64,000 bases of DNA from Actinomadura kijaniata NBRC 14229 (GCF_001552175.1 NZ_BCQR01000011.1:37542-101541), one strand, 5' to 3'; positions 27,711 through 36,714 are shown, counted from the stretch's first letter. Made by a program: numbers and translations. The notes: generated from the sequence alone by a model not told the origin.

Positions 27711-28568
27711 TCAGTTCCGGTCACCGGTGAGGTCGGCGAGCAGCCGCAGGCCGGTTTCGTCCGGAGTGCCGGGTTCGGCGTAGAACAGTGCGAGCCGCTG
27801 CCGGTCGTCGTCGGGCAGCTCCAGCGTCTCGTTGATCAAAGTGAGCGGCCCGACCGTCGGGTGGCGCAGCTCGCGCACGTAGTGAGCGCAGGCCCGCACC
27901 GGATGCGCCGACCACAGCGCCGCGAAGTCCCGGCTCTTCATCGTCAGCTCCCCGACCAGCGCGGCCAGCTCCCGGTCGTCGGGGTACCGGGCCGCCGCGC
28001 GCCGCAGGTCCGCGACCGTGTCGCGGGCCTTGGCGCGCCAGTCGGCGTACAGCTCGCGGGTGTGGGCGTCCAGGAACACCAGGCGGGCGATGTTGGGGCG
28101 GTCCCCCGGCCGGTCGGGGGCGTCGAAGTCCAGGTGGGCGGCCAGCAGCGCGTGGGCCATGCGGTTCCAGGCGAGCACGTCGGCGCTCCGCCCGACGACC
28201 AGCGCGGGGACGTCGCCGACGGCCGTCAGCATCGCGCGCAGCGCGGGCCGCAGGCGTTCCGGCCGGGGGCGGCGGCGCGCCGCGGGCCTGGCCGGGCGGG
28301 CCAGCGCGTACAGGTGGGCGCGCTCGTCGGGGTCCAGCCGCAGCACGCGGGCGATGGCGTCGAGGACGGCGTCGGAGGCGTTCGGGCTGTGCCCCTGCTC
28401 CAGCCGCGTGTAGTACCCGGCGCTGACCCCGGCGAGCTGCGCCAGCTCCTCGCGGCGCAGGCCCGGGACCCGGCGGCGCCCGCCGAAGTCGGCCAGCCCC
28501 ACCTCGGCCGGGGTCAGCCGGGCCCGCCGGGTCCGCAGGAACTCGCCCAGTTCAGCGCTTCGCTCCAT
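27711..28568 (-). CDS. XRE-family regulator with MmyB-like ligand-binding domain
   Basis: 285 residues. HTH at about 28-85 (GLRREELAQLAGVSAGYYTRLEQGHSPNAS), followed by the MmyB-like domain (VLAWNRMAHALLA, ARLVFLDAHTRELYADW, LWSAHPVRA, LINETLELPDDDRQRLALFYAEPGT). Such regulators usually sit divergent to a transporter or oxidoreductase gene they repress; here an MFS exporter gene starts 120 bp away with an inverted repeat between. An upstream ATG at 28580 is an alternative start. The acyl-CoA ligase gene lies downstream. Confidence 0.93.
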   Translation of the reverse strand: MERSAELGEFLRTRRARLTPAEVGLADFGGRRRVPGLRREELAQLAGVSAGYYTRLEQGHSPNASDAVLDAIARVLRLDPDERAHLYALARPARPAARRRPRPERLRPALRAMLTAVGDVPALVVGRSADVLAWNRMAHALLAAHLDFDAPDRPGDRPNIARLVFLDAHTRELYADWRAKARDTVADLRRAAARYPDDRELAALVGELTMKSRDFAALWSAHPVRACAHYVRELRHPTVGPLTLINETLELPDDDRQRLALFYAEPGTPDETGLRLLADLTGDRN

Positions 28569-28608
28569 GCCCTCCAGCATGGCCCATCGGCCGGGGGCCG
28601 AGCCTGCA

Positions 28609-28647
28609 CCTGCCAGGGGTGGCCTCCGCGGAACCATCCACGGCAGG
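28609..28647. promoter_or_regulatory. Imperfect inverted repeat between XRE regulator and MFS genes
   Basis: CCTGCCAGGGGTGG (28609-28622) and CCATCCACGGCAGG (28634-28647) match as inverted repeats at 11 of 14 positions with an 11-nt spacer. It lies midway in the 119-bp divergent intergenic region, where an operator for the XRE regulator is expected. Confidence 0.55.
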
Positions 28648-28687
28648 GGGCTGGGTGGGTCCGGCGGCCGGCCGCAGGCTGTCGGCC

Positions 28688-30052
28688 ATGAGCACGACGA
28701 CTTCCCACGCGCCGCCGGCGGACCGGCTCGGCGCGCGTGACCTGCTGGTTCTCCTGACGTTGTGCGGCGCGACGTTCCTGACGGGGCTGGACTACTCGAT
28801 CGTCACCGTCGCGCTGCCGAGCATCGGCCGTGACCTGGGCTTCTCCTCGCCGGGCGCCCTGCAGTGGGTGGCGACCGCGTGCGTGCTGCCGACGGCGGCG
28901 CTGCTGCCGCTGTGCGGGCGGCTGTCGGACCTGGTGGGGCGGCGCCGGCTGTTCACCTGCGGGGTGGTGGCGTTCACGGCGGCGTCGCTGGCGGCCGCGC
29001 TGGCCGTCTCCCCGGCGACGCTGGTCGCCGCCCGGGTCGCCCAGGGCGTCGCGGCGGCGGCGATCGGCGCGACCGCCATCGCGCTGCTGACCGCCGTGTT
29101 CCCCGAGGGCCCGCGCCGCACCCGCGCGCTGGGCGTGAACGGCGCGGTCCTGTCCCTCGGCTTCGTCACCGGGACGATCGGCGGCGGCGCCGTCACCACC
29201 GGCCTGAACTGGCGCTGGACCATGTTGCCGCTGGTGCTCATCGGGGCCGCCGCGCTGGCGGGCGCGGCGCTGCTGCCGCGCGACGGCGACCGGACCGCGA
29301 CCCGGCTGGACGTGCCCGGCGCGGTGCTGGCCGGCGGCGGCCTGTTCGCCCTGGTCTACGCGGTCTCGACCGGCGCGCACGCGGGCTGGGCGGCGGTCGC
29401 GGCGGTGGCGCTGGGCGCGTTCCTGCTGGTCGAGGCCCGGCACCCCGCGCCGCTGATCCCGCTTCCGCTGCTGGCCCGGCCCACCGTGAAGTGGAGCCTG
29501 CTGCTCGGGCTGGTGACGTTCGGGATGTGCGGCGGCGCGACGTTGCTGCTCAGCCTGTACCTCCAGGAGGTGCTGGGCTGGTCGCCGCTACGGACCGGTT
29601 TCGGCCTGCTGGCCGAGGGCGTCGCCGCGCTGGCCGCCGGGGGCGCGGCGGGCCGTCTGGTCACCGCGCGCGGCGCGGCGTTCGTGCTGGTCGTCGGCCT
29701 GCTCACGCAGGCGGCGGGCACGGCGGCGATGGCGCTGCTCCCGGCGCACGGGAACCTGCCGCTGCTGCTGGGGACCTCGGCGGCGCTGGGATTCGGGCAC
29801 GTGCTGGCGGTGGTGGCGTTCACCACCGCGCTGACCTCCGGCCTGCGCGACGACGAGCGGGGCGTCGCCGGAAGCCTGGCGCAGACGCCGCAGTTCGTCG
29901 GGTCCGTGGGCGTGGCGGCGCTGGCCGCGTTCGCCGGGGCGCGGGGCGGCCTGGCCGGGCTGCACGCGGCGTTCCTGGCGGCGGGCCTGGTCACCCTGGC
30001 CGGGGTGCCGGTGGCGGCGTTCCTGCTGCCCCGCGCCACCGGTCGGCGCTGA
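28688..30052 (+). CDS. MFS transporter, DHA2 drug-exporter type
   Basis: 454 residues, hydrophobic throughout with about 14 transmembrane segments. LTGLDYSIVTVALPSIGRDLG in TM1 is the EmrB/QacA signature and LCGRLSDLVGRRRLFTCG the cytoplasmic loop 2-3 motif. It should export small hydrophobic compounds by proton antiport. It is divergent from the XRE/MmyB regulator, which probably represses it. A perfect 12-bp terminator begins 3 bp after the stop. Confidence 0.92.
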   Translation: MSTTTSHAPPADRLGARDLLVLLTLCGATFLTGLDYSIVTVALPSIGRDLGFSSPGALQWVATACVLPTAALLPLCGRLSDLVGRRRLFTCGVVAFTAASLAAALAVSPATLVAARVAQGVAAAAIGATAIALLTAVFPEGPRRTRALGVNGAVLSLGFVTGTIGGGAVTTGLNWRWTMLPLVLIGAAALAGAALLPRDGDRTATRLDVPGAVLAGGGLFALVYAVSTGAHAGWAAVAAVALGAFLLVEARHPAPLIPLPLLARPTVKWSLLLGLVTFGMCGGATLLLSLYLQEVLGWSPLRTGFGLLAEGVAALAAGGAAGRLVTARGAAFVLVVGLLTQAAGTAAMALLPAHGNLPLLLGTSAALGFGHVLAVVAFTTALTSGLRDDERGVAGSLAQTPQFVGSVGVAALAAFAGARGGLAGLHAAFLAAGLVTLAGVPVAAFLLPRATGRR

Positions 30053-30054
30053 CG

Positions 30055-30082
30055 GGAGGGGCCCCGGCGGCGGGGCCCCTCC
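30055..30082. terminator. Perfect 12-bp bidirectional terminator
   Basis: GGAGGGGCCCCG (30055-30066) pairs with 30071-30082, loop GCGG, between two convergent stop codons. Confidence 0.9.
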
Positions 30083-30086
30083 GGCG

Positions 30087-30257
30087 TCAGACGCGCTTCT
30101 TGCTCTTGGCCAGCACCGTGACCACCAGGTAGACGACGACGGCGATGATCCCGATGAAGAAGAAGAACTTCAGCATCGAGAAGAGCCATCCCAGCGCCGT
30201 GAAGGCGAGCCAGATGGCGAGGATGACACCGATGATTGTCAGGATTGTCCGACCCAT
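30087..30257 (-). CDS. Small two-helix membrane protein (56 aa)
   Basis: 56 residues, read directly from the sequence. It begins MGRTILTIIGVILAIWLAF, continues through an aromatic turn (LKFFFFIGI) and a second hydrophobic helix, and ends in LAKSKKRV. Two transmembrane segments (about 4-24 and 31-50) and a positively charged tail are clear. Similar tiny hydrophobic proteins are common in actinomycetes, but their role is unknown. A strong terminator follows the stop, which supports a real gene. Upstream the reverse strand has no obvious Shine-Dalgarno. Confidence 0.75.
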   Translation of the reverse strand: MGRTILTIIGVILAIWLAFTALGWLFSMLKFFFFIGIIAVVVYLVVTVLAKSKKRV

Positions 30258-30491
30258 GTGCCCCAACGTATGCGGCGCCGGACGGGGGCGTCATCACCCT
30301 GGAGGACGACCCGACCCCGACTTCCGGGGGTCACCGACCCTGAGTCTTCGGGGGCGGGAAGGGGGCGGACATCCGCCCATCGAAGCGATGATCGCGAAGA
30401 GTGGGGTGGATCGCTCACTTCTTACGAGGTGGTGACGTGCCTGCCGGTTCGGGCGTTCCGGCGCGTAGCGTGAGCTCGTGAGGAACGCGTC

Positions 30492-31190
30492 ATGAGCGCC
30501 GGGCGGGTCCTGGTCGTGGACGACGACCCGACCGTGGCCGAGGTCGTCGCCCGCTACCTGGAACGGGACGGGCACGAGGTCGAGTGCGTCGCCGACGGCG
30601 CGCGGGCGCTGCGGCGGGCGGCGGACCGGCCGCCCGACCTGGTCGTGCTCGACCTGATGCTGCCCGGCATGAGCGGGCTAGAGGTCTGCCGGAGGCTGCG
30701 CGCGACCTCCGCCGTGCCGATCGTGATGCTGACGGCGCTCGGTGACGAGAACGACCGGCTCGTCGGGCTGGAGAGCGGCGCCGACGACTACGTGACCAAG
30801 CCGTTCAGCCCGCGCGAGCTGGCGTTGCGGGTCCGCTCGGTGCTGCGGCGGGCGCGCGGCGCGGTCGTGCCGGGCGTCGGCGGGCCGCTGCGCGACGGGG
30901 ACCTGGTCGTGGACGTCGTCGCGCACGAGGCCGAACGCGCCGGACGCCGCCTGACGCTGACCGCCCGCGAGTTCGACCTGCTGGCGTTCCTGCTGCGCAA
31001 CCCGCAGCAGGCGTTCACCCGCGACCAGCTGCTGGACCGGGTGTGGGGGTGGTCGTTCGGCGACTCCTCCACGGTCACCGTGCACGTGCGGCGGCTGCGG
31101 GAGAAGATCGAGGACGACCCGGCCGCGCCGCGCCGCATCGTCACCGTGTGGGGCGTCGGCTACCGCTACGAGCCCGCGGGGGACGCGTGA
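30492..31190 (+). CDS. OmpR/PhoB-family response regulator
   Basis: 232 residues. Receiver domain about 5-118 with the acidic pocket VLVVDDD, phospho-acceptor Asp54 in LVVLDLMLP, and KPF with its Lys near 104. The winged-helix domain covers about 135-228 (LTLTAREFDLLAFLLRNPQQAFTRDQLLDRVWGW, TVTVHVRRLREKIEDDP, TVWGVGYRYEP). Its stop overlaps the start of the adjacent histidine kinase, so they form a two-component pair. The stimulus and target genes are unknown; the neighbouring FG-GAP protein genes are candidates only by position. Confidence 0.95.
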   Translation: MSAGRVLVVDDDPTVAEVVARYLERDGHEVECVADGARALRRAADRPPDLVVLDLMLPGMSGLEVCRRLRATSAVPIVMLTALGDENDRLVGLESGADDYVTKPFSPRELALRVRSVLRRARGAVVPGVGGPLRDGDLVVDVVAHEAERAGRRLTLTAREFDLLAFLLRNPQQAFTRDQLLDRVWGWSFGDSSTVTVHVRRLREKIEDDPAAPRRIVTVWGVGYRYEPAGDA

Positions 31191-32305
31191 TGCTCGCGTT
31201 CGACGAGCTGCTGTGGGTCGCCTGGTACGCGGCGGTGGCGGCGTTCACGGTCGCGATGCTGGCGCTGGGGCTGCTGCACCGGCTGCGCCGCCGGTCGGTG
31301 GCCACGCAGTCGCTGGTGGTCGGCGTGGCGACGGTGCTGGCGACGGTCTCCGGCATCGTCGTGATCGCGCTGATGATGCTGGTCAACGAGCACGATCTGG
31401 CGGTGACGCTGTCGGTGGTCACCGCGTCGGGCCTGGTGGCGCTGGTGGTGTCGGCGCTGCTGGGCCGCCGGCTGGTCGCCGCGAACCGGGCGCTGTCGGA
31501 CGCGGTGCGCGCCGACCCGTTCCGGCCGCCCGCCGTGGACCTGCCCGCCGAGCTGGCCGAGCTGTCCCGCGAGCTGGAGGCCGCCCACGCCCGCCTGGAG
31601 GCCGCCCACCGGCGCGAGCAGGCCCTGGAGGCCAGCCGCCGCGAGCTGGTCGCCTGGGTCAGCCACGACCTGCGCACCCCGCTGGCGGGCCTGCGCGCGA
31701 TGGCCGAGGCGCTGGAGGACGAGGTGGTGACCGACGCCGAGACGGTCCGCCGCTACCACGGGCGCATGCGCGTCGAGACCGACCGCCTGGCGGAGATGGT
31801 GGACGACCTGTTCGAGCTGGCGCGCATCCACGCGGGCGCGCTGCGCCTGTCGCGCCGCCGCGTCGGGCTGGCCGACCTGGTCGCCGAGGCCGTGGCGGGC
31901 ACCGAGCCGCTCGCCCGCGCCAAGGGGATCCGGCTGAGCGGCGGCGTCCACGCGGGCGTTCCGCTGGAGGTGGACGCGAACGAGCTGGGCCGCGCCCTGC
32001 GCAACCTCGTCGTCAACGCGATCCGGCACACCCCCAGCGACGGCGCGATCGAGGTCAGCGGCGAGGTCGTCGACGGCGAGGCGCGGGTGACCGTGGCCGA
32101 CGCCTGCGGCGGCATCCCCGAGCCCGACCTGCCGCGCGTGTTCGACGTGGCGTTCCGGGGCGAGACGGCCCGCACGCCCGGCGGCGGCGCGGGGCTGGGC
32201 CTGGCGATCACCCGGGGGATCGTGGAGGCGCACCGGGGCGCGGTCGAGGTCGCCAACGCGGGACCGGGCTGCCGGTTCACCGTCCGGCTGCCGCTGTCGG
32301 CCTAG
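31190..32305 (+). CDS. Sensor histidine kinase, partner of the response regulator
   Basis: 371 residues. Two N-terminal transmembrane segments (about 8-28 and 41-65) with almost no external loop, then a third at about 70-95 and a HAMP-like stretch; HisKA with VSHDLRTPLAGLRAMAE (phospho-His about 160), then HATPase with NLVVNAIRHTP, VADACGGIPEPDLPRVFD and GGAGLGLAITRGIVEAH. The short exterior suggests membrane-state or intramembrane sensing. The ATG overlaps the regulator's TGA by 1 bp (TGATG), so translation is coupled. Confidence 0.94.
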   Translation: MLAFDELLWVAWYAAVAAFTVAMLALGLLHRLRRRSVATQSLVVGVATVLATVSGIVVIALMMLVNEHDLAVTLSVVTASGLVALVVSALLGRRLVAANRALSDAVRADPFRPPAVDLPAELAELSRELEAAHARLEAAHRREQALEASRRELVAWVSHDLRTPLAGLRAMAEALEDEVVTDAETVRRYHGRMRVETDRLAEMVDDLFELARIHAGALRLSRRRVGLADLVAEAVAGTEPLARAKGIRLSGGVHAGVPLEVDANELGRALRNLVVNAIRHTPSDGAIEVSGEVVDGEARVTVADACGGIPEPDLPRVFDVAFRGETARTPGGGAGLGLAITRGIVEAHRGAVEVANAGPGCRFTVRLPLSA

Positions 32306-32571
32306 AAATGTCGACAAACCGACAAGTCGCCTAGTCGATCACCGCGGGGCGCTGTGACCAGCGCCTCAGGCGTGATCTGCCTCATCCTCGGGGCCGCGCC
32401 GAGGAGGTGGGCCGTCCCGCGCGAGGTGCGGCCAAGCCTTTGACCAGCCATTACCTTCCCCGGAAGCGGGCCGCTGTGGCGCGCGTCACGAACCATAAGC
32501 AACTGCTTGCGCAGGGTAACGTTCCGCCTGGCTCATTGGACTGGATGTTCATAAGACTCTGGAGGTGGACC

Positions 32572-33984
32572 GTGCGTACGCGGGTCGCGGGCGCCCTGGC
32601 GCTCAGTGCCGTGCTCGGCTGCGGGCTGGTGGGGACCGCCGTCCCCGCCGCCGCGCGCGGCGTCGCCGCCCCCTACGACTTCGACGGCGACGGCCACCGC
32701 GACCTGGTCGTGGGCAGCCCCGGCGGCGTCGCGGGCGGCAAGCGCGGCGCGGGTTTCGTCACCGTCGTCCCCGGCTCCCGCGGCGGCCTGGACACCCGCC
32801 GCCGCAAGGTCGTCAGCCAGGCCGACGGCTGGGTGCCCGGCGCGGCCGAGCCCGGCGACCGCTTCGGCTCCGCCCTGGCCTCCGCCGACCTCGACCGCGA
32901 CGGCTACGCCGACCTCGCCGTCGGCGTGCCCGGCGAGGACGGCGGCCGCCACGCCGACGCGGGCGGCGTCACGATCCTGTGGGGCTCCCGCGACGGGCTG
33001 ACCCGCGCCACCGCCCACACCGAGGCCGGGACCCCCGGCGCCCGGCACCGGTTCGGCGAGTCCCTGGCCACCGGCGACATCCAGGGCGACGGATCGCCCG
33101 AGGTGTTCGTGACGATCCCCGGCACCAGCACCTACACCTGGCTGTACTTCGGCGGGACCCGCGCGTCGGGCACCCCCGCCGTCGGCTCCCGGAGCGCGGG
33201 CGACGTGGACCGCTCCTGGGTGGCCTCCGGCGACGTCGACGGCGACGGGCGCGGCGACGTCGTCTACGCCTGGTACGACGACGATGACCCCGAGGTGGGC
33301 CACCGGCGCGGCTTCTCGGTCTTCCACGGGACGTCCTCCGGCGGCTTCACCCGGGGCCGGACCGTGTACACCACGGTCCACGCCCTCGCGGTCGGCGACT
33401 TCGACGGCGACCGCCGCGCGGACATCGCGGTCGGCGACACCGACGACCACCCCTCGGCGGGCGGCCGGGTGACCGTCCACCGGGGCGGCCGGCTCGGCCT
33501 GGCCGGGTCCTACCCGCTGGACCAGCGCACTCCCGGCGTTCCCGGCACCGGCGTCAACGAGGACCTGTTCGGCGACTCCCTGGCCGCCGGCGACGTCAAC
33601 GGCGACGGCCGCGCGGACCTGGCGGTCGGCGCGCCCAAGGCGGACATCGGCCGCACGTTCGACACCGGCCGCGCCTACCTGCTGCTCGGCTCCCCGCGCG
33701 GCCTGACCGGGAACGGCGCGCAGGCCCTCACCCAGAACACCGGCGGCGTCCCCGGCACGGCACGGCCGTACGAGCACTTCGCCCGGCAGGTCTCCCTGCT
33801 GGACCACACCCGGGACGGCCACGCGGACCTGACGATCGGCGCCCCCGACGAGGGCGAGGGCAGCGTCACGCTGGTCCGGGGCGGCACCACCGGCCTGACC
33901 CCGAAAACGGCGGCGACGCTGACCCCGGCGACCCTGGGCCTCCGCAACCGAACCCCCCGCCTCGGCACCCTCCTCGGCCACTGA
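32572..33984 (+). CDS. Secreted FG-GAP repeat (integrin-alpha-like beta-propeller) protein
   Basis: 470 residues. Signal peptide about 1-30 (VAGALALSAVLGCGLVG, AAA cleavage). The mature protein has about seven FG-GAP repeats with DxDGDGxxD calcium-binding loops: YDFDGDGHRDLVVG, DLDRDGYADLAVG, DVDGDGRGDVV, DFDGDRRADIAVG, DVNGDGRADLAVG and HTRDGHADLTIG. It should fold as a beta-propeller at the cell surface. GGAGG lies 6 nt before the GTG at 32572, so the upstream ATG is not needed. The next gene is a paralogue. Confidence 0.92.
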   Translation: MRTRVAGALALSAVLGCGLVGTAVPAAARGVAAPYDFDGDGHRDLVVGSPGGVAGGKRGAGFVTVVPGSRGGLDTRRRKVVSQADGWVPGAAEPGDRFGSALASADLDRDGYADLAVGVPGEDGGRHADAGGVTILWGSRDGLTRATAHTEAGTPGARHRFGESLATGDIQGDGSPEVFVTIPGTSTYTWLYFGGTRASGTPAVGSRSAGDVDRSWVASGDVDGDGRGDVVYAWYDDDDPEVGHRRGFSVFHGTSSGGFTRGRTVYTTVHALAVGDFDGDRRADIAVGDTDDHPSAGGRVTVHRGGRLGLAGSYPLDQRTPGVPGTGVNEDLFGDSLAAGDVNGDGRADLAVGAPKADIGRTFDTGRAYLLLGSPRGLTGNGAQALTQNTGGVPGTARPYEHFARQVSLLDHTRDGHADLTIGAPDEGEGSVTLVRGGTTGLTPKTAATLTPATLGLRNRTPRLGTLLGH

Positions 33985-34094
33985 CCCCGGCCAATTGCAC
34001 AAAATTTCAATATCCGGGTAAACGCTTCCTCCGGCACACGCGTCTCTCAGGTGACGCGCGCGTGAAACGCGCGCCCACCTGGAGGTTTCCCCCT

Positions 34095-35588
34095 TTGCGC
34101 AAGCGTCTGTTCCCGCGTGCCGCCGCACTCTCCACGGCCGCCGTCCTGAGCGGTCTCGGCCTCGCCGCCCTGGCCCCCGCCGCCGGCGCCGCCACCCCGG
34201 CCAAGCCGTACGACTTCAACGGCGACGGCTACCGCGACCTGGCGGTCGGCAGCCCGAACGGCACCGTCGGAAGCAAGAAGCAGGCCGGGTTCGTCACGGT
34301 CGTCTACGGCGCGTCCTCGGGCCTGAACAAGTCCAAGCGGCAGATCCTCTCGCAGGACACCAGGGGCGTCGCCGGGGCCGCCGAGACCGGCGACCACTTC
34401 GGTCACGCCGTCGCCTCGGCCGACTTCGACCGCGACGGCTACGCCGACCTCGCCGTCAGCGCTCCCGACGAGGACTCGGGCAGCCTGGCCAACGCCGGCG
34501 GCCTCACCATTTTCTGGGGCACGAGGTCCGGCCTGAACACCAACGCGTGGACCGGGGCGTTCGAGCCCGGCCAGCCCTCCGGCGGCCGCGCCGGGCTCTC
34601 CATGACCGCGGGCGACTTCAACGGCGGCGGCAACCCGGACCTCGCCTACAGCGGCGCGAGCTTCTGGGGCTGGCTGTCGTTCGAGCCGGGCACCGGCGCC
34701 CGGGTGTCCCGCACCCGGCCGTTCACGCCGCACCGCATGACCGCGCCGGGCCCGCGACGGAACGCGCGGGCCGCGGCCGCCACGCCCATGACCGTCCTGG
34801 TCTCCCAGGGCCACGTCACCGGGTCGAAGCACGCCAACGTCGTGTTGACCTGGAAGAACCCGGCGGCGACCGACCCGGTCCAGCGCGAGGCGATCGTCGT
34901 GTGGGAGCCGGACGGCGCCCACTCCCTGGTTCCGAAGGCGACGGTCAACGCCGAGACCGGCCGTCCCGTGGTCGGCGACTTCGACGGCGACCGGTACGCC
35001 GACGTCGCGCTCGGCCAGTCCGGCGACACCGGTCACACCGGCGGCCAGGTCACCGTCTACAAGGGCTCGGCGGCGGGCATCACCGCCGACGCGAAGACCG
35101 TCCTCAGCATCGAGAAGCTGAAGCTGCCCGGCGCCGGCGCCGCCGGGAACGGCTTCGGCGCCGACCTGGCGGCCGGGGACGTCACCAGGGACGGCAGGGC
35201 CGACCTCGCCATCGGCGTTCCGGGCTACAAGGTCAGCGGCCAGCCCGCCGCGGGCGGCGTGTTCGTGCTGTTCGGCTCGGCCAAGGGCCTGGGCTCCCAC
35301 GGTGCGGAGTGGATCTCGCAGAGCACGTCGGGCGTTCCGGGCGGCTCGGAGAAGAACGACCGGTTCGGTTCCGGCGTGACCCTCCTGGACCACACGAAGG
35401 ACGGACACGCCGACCTGGTGGTGGGCTCGTCCGGTGAGAACGGCACCGAGGGGGCGCTGTTCGGCTCCAAGGGCAGGTCGTACGGTTTCCGCACGAGCTC
35501 CGGTGCGGTCTCCGGTGCGTCCTGGGCCCCGAACACGTTCGGCGTGGGCGGCAAGGTCGCCCAGTACGGCCTGATCCTGGGCGACTGA
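34095..35588 (+). CDS. Second secreted FG-GAP repeat protein, paralogue of the previous gene
   Basis: 497 residues from a TTG start chosen because GGAGG lies 9 nt before it; GTG at 34062 would add 11 residues. A signal peptide (about 1-33, AALSTAAVLSGLGLAALAP, AGA) precedes FG-GAP repeats with YDFNGDGYRDLAVG, DFDRDGYADLAVS, DFDGDRYADVALG, DVTRDGRADLAIG and HTKDGHADLVVG. Repeat spacing and flanking motifs match the gene at 32572, so they arose by tandem duplication. The 110-bp gap has an A/T-rich segment (about 33992-34025) and probably its own promoter. Function unknown; calcium-dependent adhesion is possible. Confidence 0.9.
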   Translation: MRKRLFPRAAALSTAAVLSGLGLAALAPAAGAATPAKPYDFNGDGYRDLAVGSPNGTVGSKKQAGFVTVVYGASSGLNKSKRQILSQDTRGVAGAAETGDHFGHAVASADFDRDGYADLAVSAPDEDSGSLANAGGLTIFWGTRSGLNTNAWTGAFEPGQPSGGRAGLSMTAGDFNGGGNPDLAYSGASFWGWLSFEPGTGARVSRTRPFTPHRMTAPGPRRNARAAAATPMTVLVSQGHVTGSKHANVVLTWKNPAATDPVQREAIVVWEPDGAHSLVPKATVNAETGRPVVGDFDGDRYADVALGQSGDTGHTGGQVTVYKGSAAGITADAKTVLSIEKLKLPGAGAAGNGFGADLAAGDVTRDGRADLAIGVPGYKVSGQPAAGGVFVLFGSAKGLGSHGAEWISQSTSGVPGGSEKNDRFGSGVTLLDHTKDGHADLVVGSSGENGTEGALFGSKGRSYGFRTSSGAVSGASWAPNTFGVGGKVAQYGLILGD

Positions 35589-35600
35589 CGGCCGTTCGCC

Positions 35601-35641
35601 CGCGGGGCGGGCCCTTCCCGACGCGGGAGGGCCCGCCCCGC
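35601..35641. terminator. Long bidirectional terminator
   Basis: CGCGGGGCGGGCCCT plus TCCCG on the left arm pair with CGGGA plus GGGCCCGCCCCGCG on the right, with a single bulge. It lies between two convergent genes and is among the strongest hairpins in the window. Confidence 0.88.
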
Positions 35642-35648
35642 GGGTGGG

Positions 35649-36023
35649 TCAGCGGTCGACGGTCTCGTCGATGGTGCGGAACGTCGGGCAGGGCCAGCGC
35701 CACATGCAGGCGCGGCAGCGGCGGATCGGGCTGTCGGGGTCGCTGGTGATGCCCCCCGCGTCCTGGGGGCGGTGCAGGTCCAGCAGCCGCAGGCTCAGTT
35801 CGGCGAACGCGAGCACGTCGTCGCGCGCGCCCGCCAGGAACGTCAGGTCCTCGCGGGCCAGCCGGGCGCGGATGGGCACGAAGCCGGAGCGGTTCACCAG
35901 GCGGGACAGGTACTGGGTGGAGGTGCGCCAGGAGTTGGACTTCTCGGCGCGGGCCCGGATGGACTCCAGTCGGTCGCGCAGCCGGAGCTCCCGTGGGTCG
36001 GGACCGTAAGGTTCGTCCTTCAT
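35649..36023 (-). CDS. Small Cys-containing conserved actinobacterial protein, function unknown
   Basis: 124 residues from ATG 36023. A charged N-terminal half (LRLRDRLESIRARAEKSNSW) leads to a Leu-rich helix (LAREDLTFLAGARDDVLAFAELSLRLLDLH) and a C-terminal CRACMWRWPCPTFRTI, with three Cys in a CxxC-x5-C pattern that resembles a small metal-binding or disulfide knuckle common in uncharacterised actinomycete proteins. No signal peptide. No operon partner. The ribosome binding site is weak. Confidence 0.72.
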   Translation of the reverse strand: MKDEPYGPDPRELRLRDRLESIRARAEKSNSWRTSTQYLSRLVNRSGFVPIRARLAREDLTFLAGARDDVLAFAELSLRLLDLHRPQDAGGITSDPDSPIRRCRACMWRWPCPTFRTIDETVDR

Positions 36024-36301
36024 CTGCGGTGCATCCCCCCATGCATGACCGCCGCGGACGGCGCGGCGCGGCCGTCCGGTTCTCGTCGCACCCGTCCAGC
36101 GTCCCCCAATCGGCGGCGCCACGAGGGGGGAATCGTGCAGTCCGCGGACCGGAGACGGCCACCCGCCGGGAACGTTCCGGGAGGTGTCTGGACGAAGTGC
36201 CCGCGTGATGACGGGATGTAACGGTCATACCGGTGTACTGCGGTGACGCCCCCACGACACGGGTCTTCGCGAACTGTCTGGCTCCCACGGCGTTCGCCCG
36301 A

Positions 36302-36307
36302 TAGTGT
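36302..36307 (+). promoter_or_regulatory. -10 element of a leaderless promoter
   Basis: TAGTGT ends 7 nt before the GTG at 36315, so transcription should begin at or next to the start codon. This also decides the start of the STAS-domain protein. Confidence 0.55.
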
Positions 36308-36314
36308 GCCGCTC

Positions 36315-36650
36315 GTGGAGCTAAACGTCTCGACTTCATCTCAGGGAGGTCACGCCGTCGTCACAGCGACCGGCGAACTGGACCTGTACACCGCGCCGCG
36401 GCTGCAGAACGCGCTGGCCGTTCTGCTGCGCGAGGAGGTGGATCGCATCGTGGTCGACCTCAGCGGCGTGGAGTTCTGCGATTCGACCGGCATGAACGTC
36501 CTGCTGTCGGCGATGAAGCGGCTCAAGGAACGGGGCGGCTCGCTGGAGCTGGCCGCGCCGCGCCCGGCCGTCCGGCGGATCCTCCAGGTGACCGGCCTCG
36601 ACTCGGTGTTCACCGTGGTCGACGCGGTGCCCGCGCCCCACGCGGGCTGA
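36315..36650 (+). CDS. STAS-domain anti-sigma factor antagonist (RsbV/BldG-like)
   Basis: 111 residues, a single STAS domain. GELDLYTAPRLQNALAVLL and IVVDLSGVEFCDSTGMNVLLSAMKRL are diagnostic; the Ser in DSTG is the residue phosphorylated by RsbW-type kinases. When unphosphorylated it binds the kinase and frees a sigma factor. The protein at 17315 is such a kinase fold, but 19 kb away. The GTG at 36315 is chosen because of the -10 element just upstream; GTG at 36306 is an alternative. A perfect terminator follows. Confidence 0.9.
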   Translation: MELNVSTSSQGGHAVVTATGELDLYTAPRLQNALAVLLREEVDRIVVDLSGVEFCDSTGMNVLLSAMKRLKERGGSLELAAPRPAVRRILQVTGLDSVFTVVDAVPAPHAG

Positions 36651-36684
36651 CGGCGCCGGAAAGGACCCGTCCGCGCACGTTCCG

Positions 36685-36714
36685 CGGCCCGCGGGGGGTG
36701 ACCCCCGCGGGCCG
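36685..36714 (+). terminator. Perfect 13-bp stem terminator
   Basis: CGGCCCGCGGGGG (36685-36697) pairs with 36702-36714 around GTGA, 34 bp after the STAS gene stop. Confidence 0.85.

Noticed and set aside
25434..28691. Very long + strand reading frame across the acyl-CoA ligase and XRE regulator genes
   Set aside because: It is a shadow of the minus-strand genes; its translation is low-complexity and matches no family.
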